NCBI RefSeq assembly: GCF_001730315.1
Contig: NZ_MIKC01000041.1
Coordinates: forward strand, 62,001 to 126,000
Reading direction: 5' to 3'
Length of the DNA stretch: 64,000 nt
Source: Enterococcus ureilyticus
Lineage (GTDB): Bacteria > Bacillota > Bacilli > Lactobacillales > Enterococcaceae
This document shows, in pieces, positions 24,471 to 33,222 of this stretch (position 1 is its first letter; every line of letters starts with the position of its first letter). Position numbers and translations under genes: made by a program. The notes under the pieces were generated by a model. It ran no database searches, was not told the origin of the DNA, and was given only the letters and a program-made list of their open reading frames with translations.

Positions 24471-25256
24471 ATGAACTTGCAGGAAATTAATGTAAAATTA
24501 GATGTATTTGAAGGACCGCTGGATCTTCTTTTACATTTGATTCAAAAATTGGAAATCGATATTTATGATATTCCAATCGCTGCCGTAACAGAACAGTATA
24601 TGACCTATATCCATACAATGAAAACATTGGAGTTAGAAATTGCTGGTGAATATTTAGTGATGGCAGCCACATTGATGGCAATTAAAAGTAAAATGCTCTT
24701 ACCAAAGCAAGAGTTGGAAATGACAGAAGACGATGAAATTCTCGATGGCGAAGATCCGCGAGATGCTTTAGTTGCCCAGTTATTAGAATATCGTAAATTT
24801 AAATATGCGGCTGGTCTATTGCATGAAAAAGAGTCGGAAAGAAGTCTTTATTACACGAAAGAGCCGATGGATATTGATGAATATAAAGAGGACAACCCGT
24901 TATTAGAACCAAACCAATTAAATACAATTGATTTATTTTTAGCTTTTCATGCGATGTTGGAAAAGAAAAAAGGTCGCCAACCGGTAGAAACAACTGTTAC
25001 TGGTGATGATGTGTCAATCGAAGAAAAAATTACAACGATTGCTAATAAAATGGCTCGACTCGACCGAGATACCCCGATAAACTTTGAATCGTTTTTCACA
25101 ACGTATTCTAAGCAAGAAGTTGTGACCACTTTTATGGCTTTATTGGAATTGATGAAAAAAGGTCGCATTCATGTAGAGCAAGAAGACAATTACAGTACAA
25201 TTTTATTATACAATAGATCTGAAGAGATTGAATCAAGTACGGAGGAAACAGCGTGA
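24471..25256 (+). CDS. scpA: Segregation and condensation protein A (kleisin)
   Basis: A 261-residue ScpA. The N-terminal SMC-binding helix region is KLDVFEGPLDLLLHLIQKLEIDIYDIPI with EQYMTYI; the acidic central part (TEDDEILDGEDPRDAL) and the C-terminal winged helix (KQEVVTTFMALLELMKKGRIHVEQE) are normal. It bridges SMC heads together with ScpB in chromosome condensation. The ribosome binding site is weak. Its TGA overlaps the GTG start of scpB. Confidence 0.95.
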   Translation: MNLQEINVKLDVFEGPLDLLLHLIQKLEIDIYDIPIAAVTEQYMTYIHTMKTLELEIAGEYLVMAATLMAIKSKMLLPKQELEMTEDDEILDGEDPRDALVAQLLEYRKFKYAAGLLHEKESERSLYYTKEPMDIDEYKEDNPLLEPNQLNTIDLFLAFHAMLEKKKGRQPVETTVTGDDVSIEEKITTIANKMARLDRDTPINFESFFTTYSKQEVVTTFMALLELMKKGRIHVEQEDNYSTILLYNRSEEIESSTEETA

Positions 25257-25870
25257 CCACAGTTAGTCAAATCGAAGCGATTCTATTTGTTGTTGGTGAA
25301 GAAGGAATTGGATTAGAAGAATTATCTTTTCTATTAGGATTATCTACTGCCAAAACATACGAAGCATTGACCGCTTTAAAAGAACGCTATGAATCAGATA
25401 AACAAACCGCATTAAATATTTTAGAAGTCGGCAATCACTTTATATTGTCTACTAAAAAAACATTTGCGCCGTTACTCAAAAAATATGCGCAATCACCTAT
25501 CTCAAATTCTCTATCTCAAGCTGCTCTTGAAACCTTGTCAATCGTGGCGTACAAGCAACCCATTTCAAGAGTAGAAGTAGATGAGATTAGAGGCGTGCAG
25601 TCAGCAGGTTCGATGCAAAAACTTGTTGCTCGTCAACTCATTGAAGAAAAAGGCCGGGTGGACGGACCTGGTCGAGCCATTTTGTATGGAACAACTGCTT
25701 ATTTCATGGATTATTTTGGGTTGAAAAACTTAGAGGAGTTACCGGATATCCAGCAAATGGAAGAAGAAATCGCTGAAGAGTTACCTTTAGACCTCTTTTT
25801 CGACCGTTACAAAGAATTAAATGAAGAAGATGCAACAACGGACACAAACGAATCGGAGGAAAAAAACTAG
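25253..25870 (+). CDS. scpB: Segregation and condensation protein B
   Basis: A 205-residue ScpB composed of two winged-helix domains (IEAILFVVGEEGIGLEELSFLLG near the start, QAALETLSIVAYKQPISRVEVDEIRGV in the middle). It starts with GTG overlapping the scpA stop, and a GGAGG lies upstream, so the SMC-complex subunits are translationally coupled. The acidic tail (EEDATTDTNESEE) is variable in the family. rluB begins one base after its stop codon. Confidence 0.95.
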   Translation: MTTVSQIEAILFVVGEEGIGLEELSFLLGLSTAKTYEALTALKERYESDKQTALNILEVGNHFILSTKKTFAPLLKKYAQSPISNSLSQAALETLSIVAYKQPISRVEVDEIRGVQSAGSMQKLVARQLIEEKGRVDGPGRAILYGTTAYFMDYFGLKNLEELPDIQQMEEEIAEELPLDLFFDRYKELNEEDATTDTNESEEKN

Positions 25871-26587
25871 ATGGAAAGACTTCAAAAAGTAATTGCGCAT
25901 GCAGGAATCGCATCACGCAGAAAAGCAGAAGAGTATATCGCCAATGGACGTGTGAAAGTAAATGGTAAAATCGTTCGTGAATTAGGCACGCAAGTCGGAA
26001 AAAGCGACAAAGTCGAAGTAGACGATGTGCCGATTTATAAAGAAGAATATGGGTATTATCTTTTTTACAAACCAAAAGGGGTCATTTCTGCTGTTTCTGA
26101 TGATAAAGGTAGAAAAGTTGTTACAGATTTTTTCTCTCACATCAAAGAACGGATTTATCCTGTCGGTCGATTGGATTATGATACATCGGGCTTGTTATTG
26201 TTAACAAATGACGGTGAATTTTCGCAAAAATTAACCCATCCAAGCCATGAAATTGATAAAGTGTATGTTGCAAAAGTAAAGGGATTAGCGAAAAAACATG
26301 ATTTACTTCCATTAACTAAAGGAATGAAGATCGAAGGCTATAAAACAGCACCCGCGGCTTTTGAGATTATATCTGTTGACCTTAAGACAAATACAAGTAT
26401 TGTAGAGTTAACAATACACGAGGGACGCAATCACCAAGTGAAAAAAATGTTGCAAGCAGTGGGCTACCCTGTTCAAAAATTAAAAAGAGAAAAATATGGT
26501 GATCTCACCTTAAAAGGACTACGTCCAGGTGAATATCGTAATTTGAATAAAAAAGAAATTAGTGTACTCTTGAATCAATCAAAATAA
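25871..26587 (+). CDS. rluB: 23S rRNA pseudouridine synthase RluB
   Basis: A 238-residue pseudouridine synthase with an N-terminal S4 domain (MERLQKVIAHAGIASRRKAEEYI, GRVKVNGK) and a catalytic domain with the active-site Asp in PVGRLDYDTSGLLLLTNDGE. RluB modifies U2605 (E. coli numbering) of 23S rRNA; the location after scpB is the standard Firmicute order. GGAGGAAAAAACTAG precedes the ATG. A terminator follows. Confidence 0.93.
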   Translation: MERLQKVIAHAGIASRRKAEEYIANGRVKVNGKIVRELGTQVGKSDKVEVDDVPIYKEEYGYYLFYKPKGVISAVSDDKGRKVVTDFFSHIKERIYPVGRLDYDTSGLLLLTNDGEFSQKLTHPSHEIDKVYVAKVKGLAKKHDLLPLTKGMKIEGYKTAPAAFEIISVDLKTNTSIVELTIHEGRNHQVKKMLQAVGYPVQKLKREKYGDLTLKGLRPGEYRNLNKKEISVLLNQSK

Positions 26588-26631
26588 GCATCTGTTAAAG
26601 AGTATCGGCTAGCAATATAGTCTAATTTAGG

Positions 26632-26672
26632 CTGAGCAACAAAATGGATCGATTATTTTGTTGTTCAGTTTA
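26632..26672 (+). terminator. Terminator after rluB
   Basis: CTGAGCAACAAAAT (26632-26645) pairs with ATTTTGTTGTTCAG (26655-26668), followed by TTTATTT. Confidence 0.8.
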
Positions 26673-26706
26673 TTTAATTTTCAGATTCAGCTGAAAAACT
26701 AAAAGA

Positions 26707-26734
26707 TTGCTTTTTTGTAATATCATTGTATAAT
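26707..26734 (+). promoter_or_regulatory. Promoter of the ribU leader
   Basis: TTGCTT (26707-26712), 16 bases, TATAAT (26729-26734), about 30 bases before the FMN riboswitch. Confidence 0.65.
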
Positions 26735-26763
26735 GAACTTGTACAAAAATTTAATAAAGGTTC

Positions 26764-26882
26764 GTCTTCAGGGGCAGGGTGAAATTCCCGACCGGTGGTT
26801 ATAGTCCACGACCTACTTCATTTGAAGTGGCTGAATTGGTGAAATTCCAATACCGACAGTAAAGTCTGGATAAAGAAGATAG
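26764..26882 (+). ncRNA. FMN riboswitch (RFN element)
   Basis: The conserved aptamer is readable in order: GTCTTCAGGGGCAGGGTG, AAATTCCCGACCGGTGG, AGTCCACGACC, a variable hairpin around TTTGAAG, GAATTGGTGAAATTCCAATA, CCGACAGTAAAGTCTGGAT and the closing GAAGAT. It binds FMN; the downstream gene is the riboflavin transporter ribU, the classic pairing in Lactobacillales. A terminator about 40 bases downstream is the likely expression platform, so FMN should switch transcription off. Confidence 0.97.
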
Positions 26883-26921
26883 GGCTTATTTGAATTGGCA
26901 TTTTTCAGATAAGATAACTCT

Positions 26922-26955
26922 ACTCTATTTTCCCTGTTGGAAAATAGAGTTTTTG
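26922..26955 (+). terminator. Riboswitch-controlled terminator
   Basis: ACTCTATTTTCC (26922-26933) and GGAAAATAGAGT (26939-26950) are perfectly complementary with a five-base loop and a T-run. It is positioned as the OFF structure of the FMN riboswitch. Confidence 0.85.
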
Positions 26956-26973
26956 CTGTGAATCACTACGACT

Positions 26974-27250
26974 GGCTTCGCCAGAGTAGATGATAAACAG
27001 TACTTGGCGAGCGTAGCCGAGCGAAGTGACCATACAAAAGAATCACAACCAGTTAGCTAACATTTCAAGAAATACGTGTTGAAAGGCTTCGCCAGAGTAG
27101 ATGATGAACAGTACTTGGCGAGCGTAGCCGAGCGAAGTGACCATACAAAAGAATCACAACCAGTTAGCTAACATCTCAAGAAATACGTGGTTGAAAGGCA
27201 TCATCAGAGTAGATGATGAACAGTACTTCTCAGAGCTAACATTCATACTA
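26974..27250 (+). repeat. 111-bp tandem repeat in the ribU leader (2.4 copies)
   Basis: Copy 1 (26974-27084) and copy 2 (27085-27196) differ at about three positions. Copy 3 (27197-27250) begins similarly but lacks the central GC-rich part and fades out. Each full copy starts GGCTTCGCCAGAGTAGATGA and contains GGCGAGCGTAGCCGAGCG, both able to form small hairpins and much richer in G+C than the surroundings. It lies between the riboswitch terminator and ribU, so it would be part of the read-through mRNA. No coding frame runs through it. Bases 27251-27395 hold nothing else I recognise. Confidence 0.85.
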
Positions 27251-27410
27251 AAATACTGAAAAACTAAAAATGAGTGACTCTTTGGCACAATACACGCTCA
27301 ATGGCTGTTGAACATTAGCCAAACAAACACAGCAAATCAAGAAGAATCAACTGAAAAAGTCAATTTAGAAAAGTTCGTTTGAAGATGGGTCCTTAACAGG
27401 AGGATTTCAT

Positions 27411-28019
27411 ATGCGGAACAACAAGGTACAAAAAATGGTAAGTGTAGCAATGTTAGCAGCAATCGGTGTCGTTTTACAATTTGTGGCATTTCCGATCATC
27501 CCTACTTTCAATTTTTTGAAAATCGATTTTAGTGATATTCCAGTGATGATCAGTATGTTTTTATTTGGACCATTAGCAGGAATTACAACAGCTTTTATTC
27601 GATCACTATTGCATCTATTCACTACAGGAGCATCACCGCAAAATTTAGTAGGAGATGTAGCGAGCTTTTTCGCAACAACTGTTTTCACCTTACCAATGTA
27701 TTATTTTTTCAAGCGGGGAAGTAATAAGCTTTCTAACAAAGTATTAGGGGTTTTAACTGGGATCATCGCTTTGACAGTCTTTATGAGTGTAGCGAATTAC
27801 TTTGTGATCACACCAATTTACTTAAAATTATTTGGCGCATCTGCTAGTGAGTACTTACAAATGTCTTTAGCGAAATATGTGACAATCGGTATTTTGCCCT
27901 TTAATTTGATTAAAGGAGCAATCGTAAGTGCTGTTTTTTTAGTTCTTCATGCCAAACTTTTACCATGGCTTACTAGAAAACAATATCAGCTAGGGAATAA
28001 AAATACGCTAATCAAATAA
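27411..28019 (+). CDS. ribU: Riboflavin ECF transporter S component RibU
   Basis: A 202-residue membrane protein with six hydrophobic segments and the RibU/ECF S-component pattern: KMVSVAMLAAIGVVLQFVAFPIIP, FLKIDFSDIPVMIS, FGPLAGITTAFIRSLLHLF and the C-terminal PFNLIKGAIVS. The S component binds riboflavin and docks to a shared EcfA-EcfA'-EcfT module encoded elsewhere. AGGAGGATTTCAT precedes the ATG; a weak TCCT/AGGA hairpin can cover this site. The FMN riboswitch upstream confirms the substrate. Confidence 0.95.
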   Translation: MRNNKVQKMVSVAMLAAIGVVLQFVAFPIIPTFNFLKIDFSDIPVMISMFLFGPLAGITTAFIRSLLHLFTTGASPQNLVGDVASFFATTVFTLPMYYFFKRGSNKLSNKVLGVLTGIIALTVFMSVANYFVITPIYLKLFGASASEYLQMSLAKYVTIGILPFNLIKGAIVSAVFLVLHAKLLPWLTRKQYQLGNKNTLIK

Positions 28020-28040
28020 CTTAATAATAAAATAAGGAAA

Positions 28041-28160
28041 GCGAGGCTGGGACAGAAGTGTTTAATCACGAGAAATAAGAAGGGATTCACGAAAATTGAT
28101 CTTCAAATTTTTGTGAATTTCAGCTTTTTTCCAAAGGGATTGCTTCTGCTCCCACCGTTT
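28041..28160. other. Structured intergenic element (GAGGCTGGGACA type)
   Basis: It begins GAGGCTGGGACAGAAGTG and ends TGCTTCTGCTCCCACC, and these ends can pair imperfectly. Inside, CACGAAAATT and AAATTTTTGTG form a second stem. The GGCTGGGACA start is a motif I associate with small dispersed elements in enterococci and related bacteria, but I cannot verify copy number here. No coding capacity is seen. Confidence 0.5.
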
Positions 28161-28173
28161 ATACGGATTCTGT

Positions 28174-28220
28174 GTGAGTGGGATATGACTCAAAGAGTTA
28201 TGTCCCACTCACGTTTTTTT
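28174..28220 (+). terminator. Terminator downstream of ribU
   Basis: GTGAGTGGGATATGACTC and GAGTTATGTCCCACTCAC pair with a three-base loop, followed by G and seven T. Confidence 0.85.
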
Positions 28221-28299
28221 AGGATCAAGTCAAAATCGTCTATCTCTTAGAGCATTTCTGATAAAATAGAAATGACGAAAAATTGGAGGGGAACTAAAA

Positions 28300-29025
28300 A
28301 TGAAAAAATGGCAAAAAAGAGTACTTTGGCTAATCGGAGTCATTGCTGCGTTGATTCTAGTTGCACTTTTCTATATTAAAACGATTACCTACACGCCTAC
28401 GACAGCTGCTATAGAGAGTGCGGAAAAAGCAACTGTCGAAAATGGAACTTTGGCTTTTAAAGGTGATCAAGAAAAGCCAGCTCTGATTTTTTATCAAGGC
28501 GCATTGGTTGAAAATACAAGCTACAGTATTTGGGCTAAAAAAGTAGCTGAGGCGGGTTTTTCTGTTTATCTGGTAAAAGAGCCGTTAAACCTTGCTGTTT
28601 TAGGTCAAAATAAAGCAGAAACGATCATTCAAAGCAATCATCTGACGAGTTACGTGATAGGTGGACATTCTCTTGGCGGAGTTATGGCTAGTCGCTTCGC
28701 AGCCGAACAAATGAAGGATAATGAATTGAAAGGGGTCTTTTTTTTAGCAAGCTATCCAGATGAAAAGGGGAGTTTGAAATCTTTTCAAGGCCAAGTTCTT
28801 TCATTAACAGGCTCTAAAGATGGTGTTTTAAATTGGGATGCGTATAACAAAGCTAAAAAATATTTACCTGAACAAACAATGTATCACGAAATTTCAGGAG
28901 GCAATCATGCTGGATTCGGTAGTTATGGTGAACAAAAAGGGGATAAATCTGCGCAAGTAAATAACGATGAGCAACAAGAATGGATAGCGTATCAACTTAT
29001 TGAATGGCTGAAAACAATCAACTAA
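28300..29025 (+). CDS. Alpha/beta hydrolase with signal anchor
   Basis: A 241-residue protein with an N-terminal membrane anchor (VLWLIGVIAALILVALFYI) and an extracellular hydrolase domain of the alpha/beta hydrolase fold-5 type. The nucleophile elbow is GGHSLGGVMASRFA, the acid loop LTGSKDGVLNW and the His GGNHAGFGSYG. The substrate is unknown. GGAGGGG precedes the ATG. It is monocistronic with a very stable terminator. Confidence 0.85.
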   Translation: MKKWQKRVLWLIGVIAALILVALFYIKTITYTPTTAAIESAEKATVENGTLAFKGDQEKPALIFYQGALVENTSYSIWAKKVAEAGFSVYLVKEPLNLAVLGQNKAETIIQSNHLTSYVIGGHSLGGVMASRFAAEQMKDNELKGVFFLASYPDEKGSLKSFQGQVLSLTGSKDGVLNWDAYNKAKKYLPEQTMYHEISGGNHAGFGSYGEQKGDKSAQVNNDEQQEWIAYQLIEWLKTIN

Positions 29026-29078
29026 AACACTGAGAAGAGAACTTCTGTATCTTAGGAGGTTCTCTTCTCAGTGTTTTA
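29024..29078. terminator. Bidirectional terminator
   Basis: AAAACACTGAGAAGAGAAC and GTTCTCTTCTCAGTGTTTT are perfect 19-base complements between convergent hydrolase and ferredoxin genes. Confidence 0.9.
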
Positions 29079-29101
29079 TCCCATAAATTATTCGCTTTTC
29101 T

Positions 29102-29314
29102 TTATTTTTCATCGATCTCTATTGCACGAACAGGACATTTGCGGTACGCTGTTAACGCATTGTTTCTTTCTTTTTCAGGAACAAATTCTTGATAAGCAGA
29201 ATGATCATTTTTTAAAATGACGATACCATCGTCATTATAATCAAAAATTTCTGGTGCATACACTTGGCATAATCCACAGGCAATACACTTTTCAGGTATT
29301 ATTTTACATAACAT
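29102..29314 (-). CDS. fer: Ferredoxin ([4Fe-4S])
   Basis: A 70-residue single-cluster ferredoxin. Cluster ligands are C-I-A-C-G-L-C near residue 10 and the distal Cys-Pro in YRKCPVRAIEI. It is divergent from ypbB-recQ, as in B. subtilis where fer, ypbB and recS are neighbours. It probably transfers electrons to an unidentified partner in the cytoplasm. Confidence 0.92.
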   Translation of the reverse strand: MLCKIIPEKCIACGLCQVYAPEIFDYNDDGIVILKNDHSAYQEFVPEKERNNALTAYRKCPVRAIEIDEK

Positions 29315-29353
29315 ATAAGCACATCCTATTCTATCATTGAAAGAGGTGAAGAG

Positions 29354-30382
29354 ATGAACCCCACCTTTATTTTAGCGTTGTTACAACATGGATACAAGGT
29401 AAGAACATCAACTTTGTATCACTTATTAAAAGGCAAACGCACAAGTTCAGTGTTACTCTATGGTTTTTTATATGAAAATTTACGTTTTTTTCAATTCACT
29501 CCCGACTTGTCTGAAAGTAAATTTAATCAACTAATAACTCGTTTAATCGAGCAAAAACTACTCTACCAAACGTCTGACGATAAAGTGCAGATTACGGCGC
29601 AGGGTGAGATGCTAGTTCAAGCTGCTGATAAAGATTTTTCACAGATCGATAATTACCGTTTCGGTAAAACCGATGAAGCAATTTGGCGCTTATTACAGTT
29701 CACTGTACAGGTCGTTTCTCATCTATCCTATGTAAATAAAGACTACATTCCACTAGAACAATCGCCATTGTATCAAAAGCAAGTGAAAATGTACATAAAA
29801 TCAATGCCTAAATCACTACTGATCAAAAATGTTAAAGAAGAATGGCATTACATTTTTTCTTGTTTAGGCCGAGAAGATGCCAATTTTTTTGCGCAACAAT
29901 TTTCTGGCTATGAACGAACAGGTAAAGCTTCTTTTCAATTGATGGAGTCCAGACAGAAAGCGTTTGAACAGTTCTTGATCAAAAAAGCAAAGTTACATCA
30001 TTTACTATTTGTGATGGAGCAGCTACCAGAACGCAGTTTCCTAAAAAGGTTGGTTGCACCGCTGATCAATCAAAATGAAAATAAAAGTATGGCAGAAACT
30101 AGGATGTATTTAAAAACAGAAAGTTCACTAGAAATATTAGCGCAACAAAGGGGCATAAAAGTCAGCACGATCAAAGATCATTTAATGGAATTGGCGTTGA
30201 CCAACGATTTTCCTTTTGAGCGATTTATATCAAATAAGACTGGTCGCATACTAGCTGAGCAGTCAAAGCCTTATCAGGAATGGGAGTATCGAACGATCAA
30301 AAATATTTTTCCAGAACTAGACTACTTCGAATTTCGTTTGTATCAAATTCAAAAACTTCGGGAAGAAAGAGAATATAGCTAA
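29354..30382 (+). CDS. YpbB-like helix-turn-helix protein
   Basis: A 342-residue protein. Its C-terminal region contains a helix-turn-helix of the RecQ-associated/helicase HTH type (SSLEILAQQRGIKVSTIKDHLMELAL). The N-terminal 250 residues are mostly helical and not assignable beyond the YpbB family. Its stop codon overlaps the recQ start (TAATG), so it is translationally coupled to the helicase and probably works with it. GAGGTGAAGAG precedes the ATG. Confidence 0.8.
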   Translation: MNPTFILALLQHGYKVRTSTLYHLLKGKRTSSVLLYGFLYENLRFFQFTPDLSESKFNQLITRLIEQKLLYQTSDDKVQITAQGEMLVQAADKDFSQIDNYRFGKTDEAIWRLLQFTVQVVSHLSYVNKDYIPLEQSPLYQKQVKMYIKSMPKSLLIKNVKEEWHYIFSCLGREDANFFAQQFSGYERTGKASFQLMESRQKAFEQFLIKKAKLHHLLFVMEQLPERSFLKRLVAPLINQNENKSMAETRMYLKTESSLEILAQQRGIKVSTIKDHLMELALTNDFPFERFISNKTGRILAEQSKPYQEWEYRTIKNIFPELDYFEFRLYQIQKLREEREYS

Positions 30383-31824
30383 TGAAGATTGATTTAGAGC
30401 AATTATTATATGATAAATTTGGTTTCAGTAGCTTTAAACCAGGGCAAAAAGAAGTAATTGAACATTTGTTGGAAAAACACGACACGCTAGCCGTTTTACC
30501 AACAGGTACAGGCAAATCTTTATGTTATCAAATGGTGGGACAACTTGTCCAAGGAACAGTTATTATTGTTTCACCATTGCTGTCTTTGATGGAAGATCAA
30601 GTAATTCAATTACAAAAAAAAGGCGAAAACCGTGTGATTGCTTTAAATAGCAGTCTTTCATTTTTAGAAAAGCAATATGTATTGAATCATTTAAGTGAGT
30701 ATAAATTTATTTTGATCAGTCCAGAAACACTCACACAAAAAGAGGTTCGCAACAAAATAGCGAACGTGAATATTGCCTTATTTGTAATTGATGAAGCCCA
30801 TTGTGTGTCACAATGGGGAGTCGATTTTAGACCCGAATATACGAAATTGGCTAAAATACAGGAAGAATGCGGTTTTCCATTAACCTTAGCATTGACTGCG
30901 ACGGCAACACCTAATGTAAAAAAAGAAATCCTCAAACAAGTATTTACTCAGCAAAAGGCTGTTTCTGAAGTGGTTTTCTCTGTGGATCGGCCTAACATTG
31001 GATTGATCGTCAATCAAACACTAGAAAAAAATGAGACGTTGCTTTCATACGTAACACAGTTGAAAAACAAGGGAATCGTTTATTGTGCCACAAGGAAAAA
31101 CACCGAAAAGATCAATCAACTGATTAATGAACAAACCGATTTGAAGTCTGCTTTTTATCATGGCGGCTTGACAACAAATGAACGGAGTTTGTTACAGCAA
31201 CAATTTGTATCGAATCAATTAGATGTTCTTTGTGCAACAAATGCTTTTGGCATGGGTATCGATAAACCGGATGTCCGTTTTGTTATCCATTATGATTGTC
31301 CTGATAGTCTAGAAAATTATGTTCAGGAAATTGGGCGCGCCGGGCGAGATCAACAACCTAGCATCGCGGTTTTGCTTTATCAAAAAGGGGATGAATCGAT
31401 TCACTATTATTTTCAGTCAGAAAGTCGGCTTGATCGCACGCTTTTAAATGATTTAGCAGTAAACCAAACAGAAAATTCCAAAAAAATAATGCCAGAACTG
31501 AATGAAATTCAACAAAAATGGCTGCAGGGATATTTGGAAAAGGAATATACTATTGAGGAACTAGAACAGAGATTATTAAGAAAAGAGAAAGAACGTCAAC
31601 AGCAGTTAAATGTTATGCTAAACTACATTAAAGAAGAAAAATGCCGTCGCACCTTTATTCAGAGGTATTTTTCTGAGGAGGTCACGAAATCATTACCAGA
31701 AAGTTGTTGTGATCGTTGTGGCTTATCCTTTGACAACTTCAAACGACAGATAGTACAATCACCAGAAGAAAAAGAAATCCCCGAACAATGGGAGGACATT
31801 TTGATAAGATTATTTAAAGAATAA
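30382..31824 (+). CDS. recQ: RecQ-family ATP-dependent DNA helicase (RecS type)
   Basis: A 480-residue superfamily 2 helicase. Motif 0 is FGFSSFKPGQKEVI, motif I PTGTGKSLCYQ, motif II VIDEAHCVSQWG, motif III LTATATP and motif VI QEIGRAGRD. A zinc-binding cysteine group follows (CRRTFIQRYF...SCCDRC). It lacks the winged helix and HRDC domains of long RecQ, as does B. subtilis RecS. Role: DNA repair and replication fork processing. Its last codons form part of a terminator hairpin. Confidence 0.92.
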   Translation: MKIDLEQLLYDKFGFSSFKPGQKEVIEHLLEKHDTLAVLPTGTGKSLCYQMVGQLVQGTVIIVSPLLSLMEDQVIQLQKKGENRVIALNSSLSFLEKQYVLNHLSEYKFILISPETLTQKEVRNKIANVNIALFVIDEAHCVSQWGVDFRPEYTKLAKIQEECGFPLTLALTATATPNVKKEILKQVFTQQKAVSEVVFSVDRPNIGLIVNQTLEKNETLLSYVTQLKNKGIVYCATRKNTEKINQLINEQTDLKSAFYHGGLTTNERSLLQQQFVSNQLDVLCATNAFGMGIDKPDVRFVIHYDCPDSLENYVQEIGRAGRDQQPSIAVLLYQKGDESIHYYFQSESRLDRTLLNDLAVNQTENSKKIMPELNEIQQKWLQGYLEKEYTIEELEQRLLRKEKERQQQLNVMLNYIKEEKCRRTFIQRYFSEEVTKSLPESCCDRCGLSFDNFKRQIVQSPEEKEIPEQWEDILIRLFKE

Positions 31825-31840
31825 AAATAATCTTTTTTTA
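31806..31840 (+). terminator. Terminator overlapping the end of recQ
   Basis: AAGATTATTT pairs with AAATAATCTT around an A-rich loop, followed by seven T. The stem includes the last codons of recQ. Confidence 0.75.
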
Positions 31841-31862
31841 GACTGCAGTTGATAAAAAGCTG

Positions 31863-31871
31863 TGGTATAAT
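31863..31871 (+). promoter_or_regulatory. Extended -10 promoter
   Basis: TGGTATAAT, 32 bases before the LysM protein start. Confidence 0.55.
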
Positions 31872-31903
31872 AGCAAACGAGAGAATTTTAGGAGGAACGA
31901 TAC

Positions 31904-32422
31904 GTGAGTAAAAAAGATAATAGAAAACCATCAGGTGCACGTGAACCTTGGGAGCAGTCAATCTATGATACAGATAAAAATACTGGGGGTTCCCGCTCAG
32001 AAAAACGTCAACAAAAAAAAGGGAATACGGTTTTCCTAACAATTTTAGTTATCTTATTACTGTTGATCATTACTCTGCCTGTCGGAACATACCTTTATGT
32101 GATGAGAGATAAACCGAGTGATAACAAACAAGCGAGTCAACCATCTTCTTCTGTTGTTGTTCAATCATCAACAAAAGAAAGTTCGGAACAACCATCATCA
32201 AGTACGTCACAAGAAGTTTCAGAGTCAAGCAATAGTGGAGTAGAAGAGACAACACCAACAAGTTCAGTAGAAGAGGCGGCAGCCTACACAGAGGTACTCA
32301 ATGGTGAAGGACCAAATCAAGTTGCGACAAGAAATGGTATCTCAACTGAAGAATTATTACAATTAAATGGCTTGGGCTTGGATTCTGTATTACAACCTGG
32401 GCAATCACTACGTGTCAAATAA
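31904..32422 (+). CDS. LysM-domain membrane protein (SAG1386/EF1546 family)
   Basis: A 172-residue protein. It has a cytoplasmic N-terminus (SKKDNRKPSGAREPWEQSIYD), one TM (FLTILVILLLLIITLPVGTYLYV, about 46-68) and a Ser/Thr/Glu-rich extracellular linker. A C-terminal LysM domain (GEGPNQVATRNGISTEELLQLNGL...LQPGQSLRV) follows, which binds peptidoglycan. The start is GTG after GGAGGAACGATAC. The order recQ - this gene - cmk - rpsA is conserved in enterococci and streptococci. Function is not established. Confidence 0.88.
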   Translation: MSKKDNRKPSGAREPWEQSIYDTDKNTGGSRSEKRQQKKGNTVFLTILVILLLLIITLPVGTYLYVMRDKPSDNKQASQPSSSVVVQSSTKESSEQPSSSTSQEVSESSNSGVEETTPTSSVEEAAAYTEVLNGEGPNQVATRNGISTEELLQLNGLGLDSVLQPGQSLRVK

Positions 32423-32451
32423 TAATCAAGCAACAGTTGACTGATTACTTT

Positions 32452-32498
32452 TAAGGGTCTGAAACAAAACAATCAACGTTTTGTACCAGACTCTTTTA
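32452..32498 (+). terminator. Terminator after the LysM protein
   Basis: AAGGGTCTG with ACAAAAC pairs with GTTTTGT and CAGACTCTTTT. Confidence 0.75.
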
Positions 32499-32524
32499 CT
32501 ATGTGACAAATAAAGGAGTTCAAC

Positions 32525-33193
32525 ATGAAAAAGATAAGCATTGCAATCGATGGACCAGCCTCTTCAGGAAAAAGTACAGTAGCGAAGATATTGGCTAAAA
32601 AATTAGGTTATATTTATTGTGATACAGGAGCAATGTATCGGGCATTGACCTATTTAGCAATTACAAAAAATATTGATTTTGAAGATGAAAAAGCACTAGT
32701 TGATCTGTGCCTTGAGCATAGGATTTCATTTGAGCAGACGGAAAAAGAACAATTAGTTTTCATTGATCGTGCGCAAGTTACAGAAGCTATCAGACAACCT
32801 GATGTGACGAACGCTGTTTCGATCGTTGCAAAACATGGTGCTGTACGAGCAAAAATGGTTGAACTGCAGCAAATGATTGGACGCGCAGGTGGTGTTGTGA
32901 TGGACGGACGAGATATCGGTACAGCGGTACTGCCGGATGCAGAAGTCAAAATATTCTTAGTCGCTAGTGTGATTGAACGTGCGCAAAGACGTTACAAAGA
33001 AAATCAAGAAAAAGGAATCTCAACTGATTTTGAGACCTTAAAGAAAGAAATCGAACAACGTGATTATCTTGATTCAACGAGAAAAGTATCTCCTTTAAAA
33101 CAAGCAGTTGATGCTGTTAAAATCGATACGACTGGGATGGGCATCGAGGAAGTTGTCAAAGCGATTGAAGAGATTATTTCAACCAAAAACTAA
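32525..33193 (+). CDS. cmk: Cytidylate kinase
   Basis: A 222-residue CMP/dCMP kinase. P-loop [17 protein letters not shown]-binding [13 protein letters not shown], and [20 protein letters not shown] with the LID region [13 protein letters not shown]. It recycles CMP and dCMP from nucleic acid turnover. It sits before rpsA, the usual bacterial order. AAAGGAG precedes the ATG. Confidence 0.96.
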   Translation: MKKISIAIDGPASSGKSTVAKILAKKLGYIYCDTGAMYRALTYLAITKNIDFEDEKALVDLCLEHRISFEQTEKEQLVFIDRAQVTEAIRQPDVTNAVSIVAKHGAVRAKMVELQQMIGRAGGVVMDGRDIGTAVLPDAEVKIFLVASVIERAQRRYKENQEKGISTDFETLKKEIEQRDYLDSTRKVSPLKQAVDAVKIDTTGMGIEEVVKAIEEIISTKN

Positions 33194-33222
33194 ATGCTTT
33201 GTTCTAATTAACTTGCAATCAA

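Noticed and set aside
26974-27250. CRISPR array
   Set aside because: The unit is a contiguous 111-base tandem duplication without short repeats separated by unique spacers, and no cas genes are present.
27407-27688. A minus-strand frame opposite ribU
   Set aside because: It mirrors ribU codons exactly and has no independent signals.
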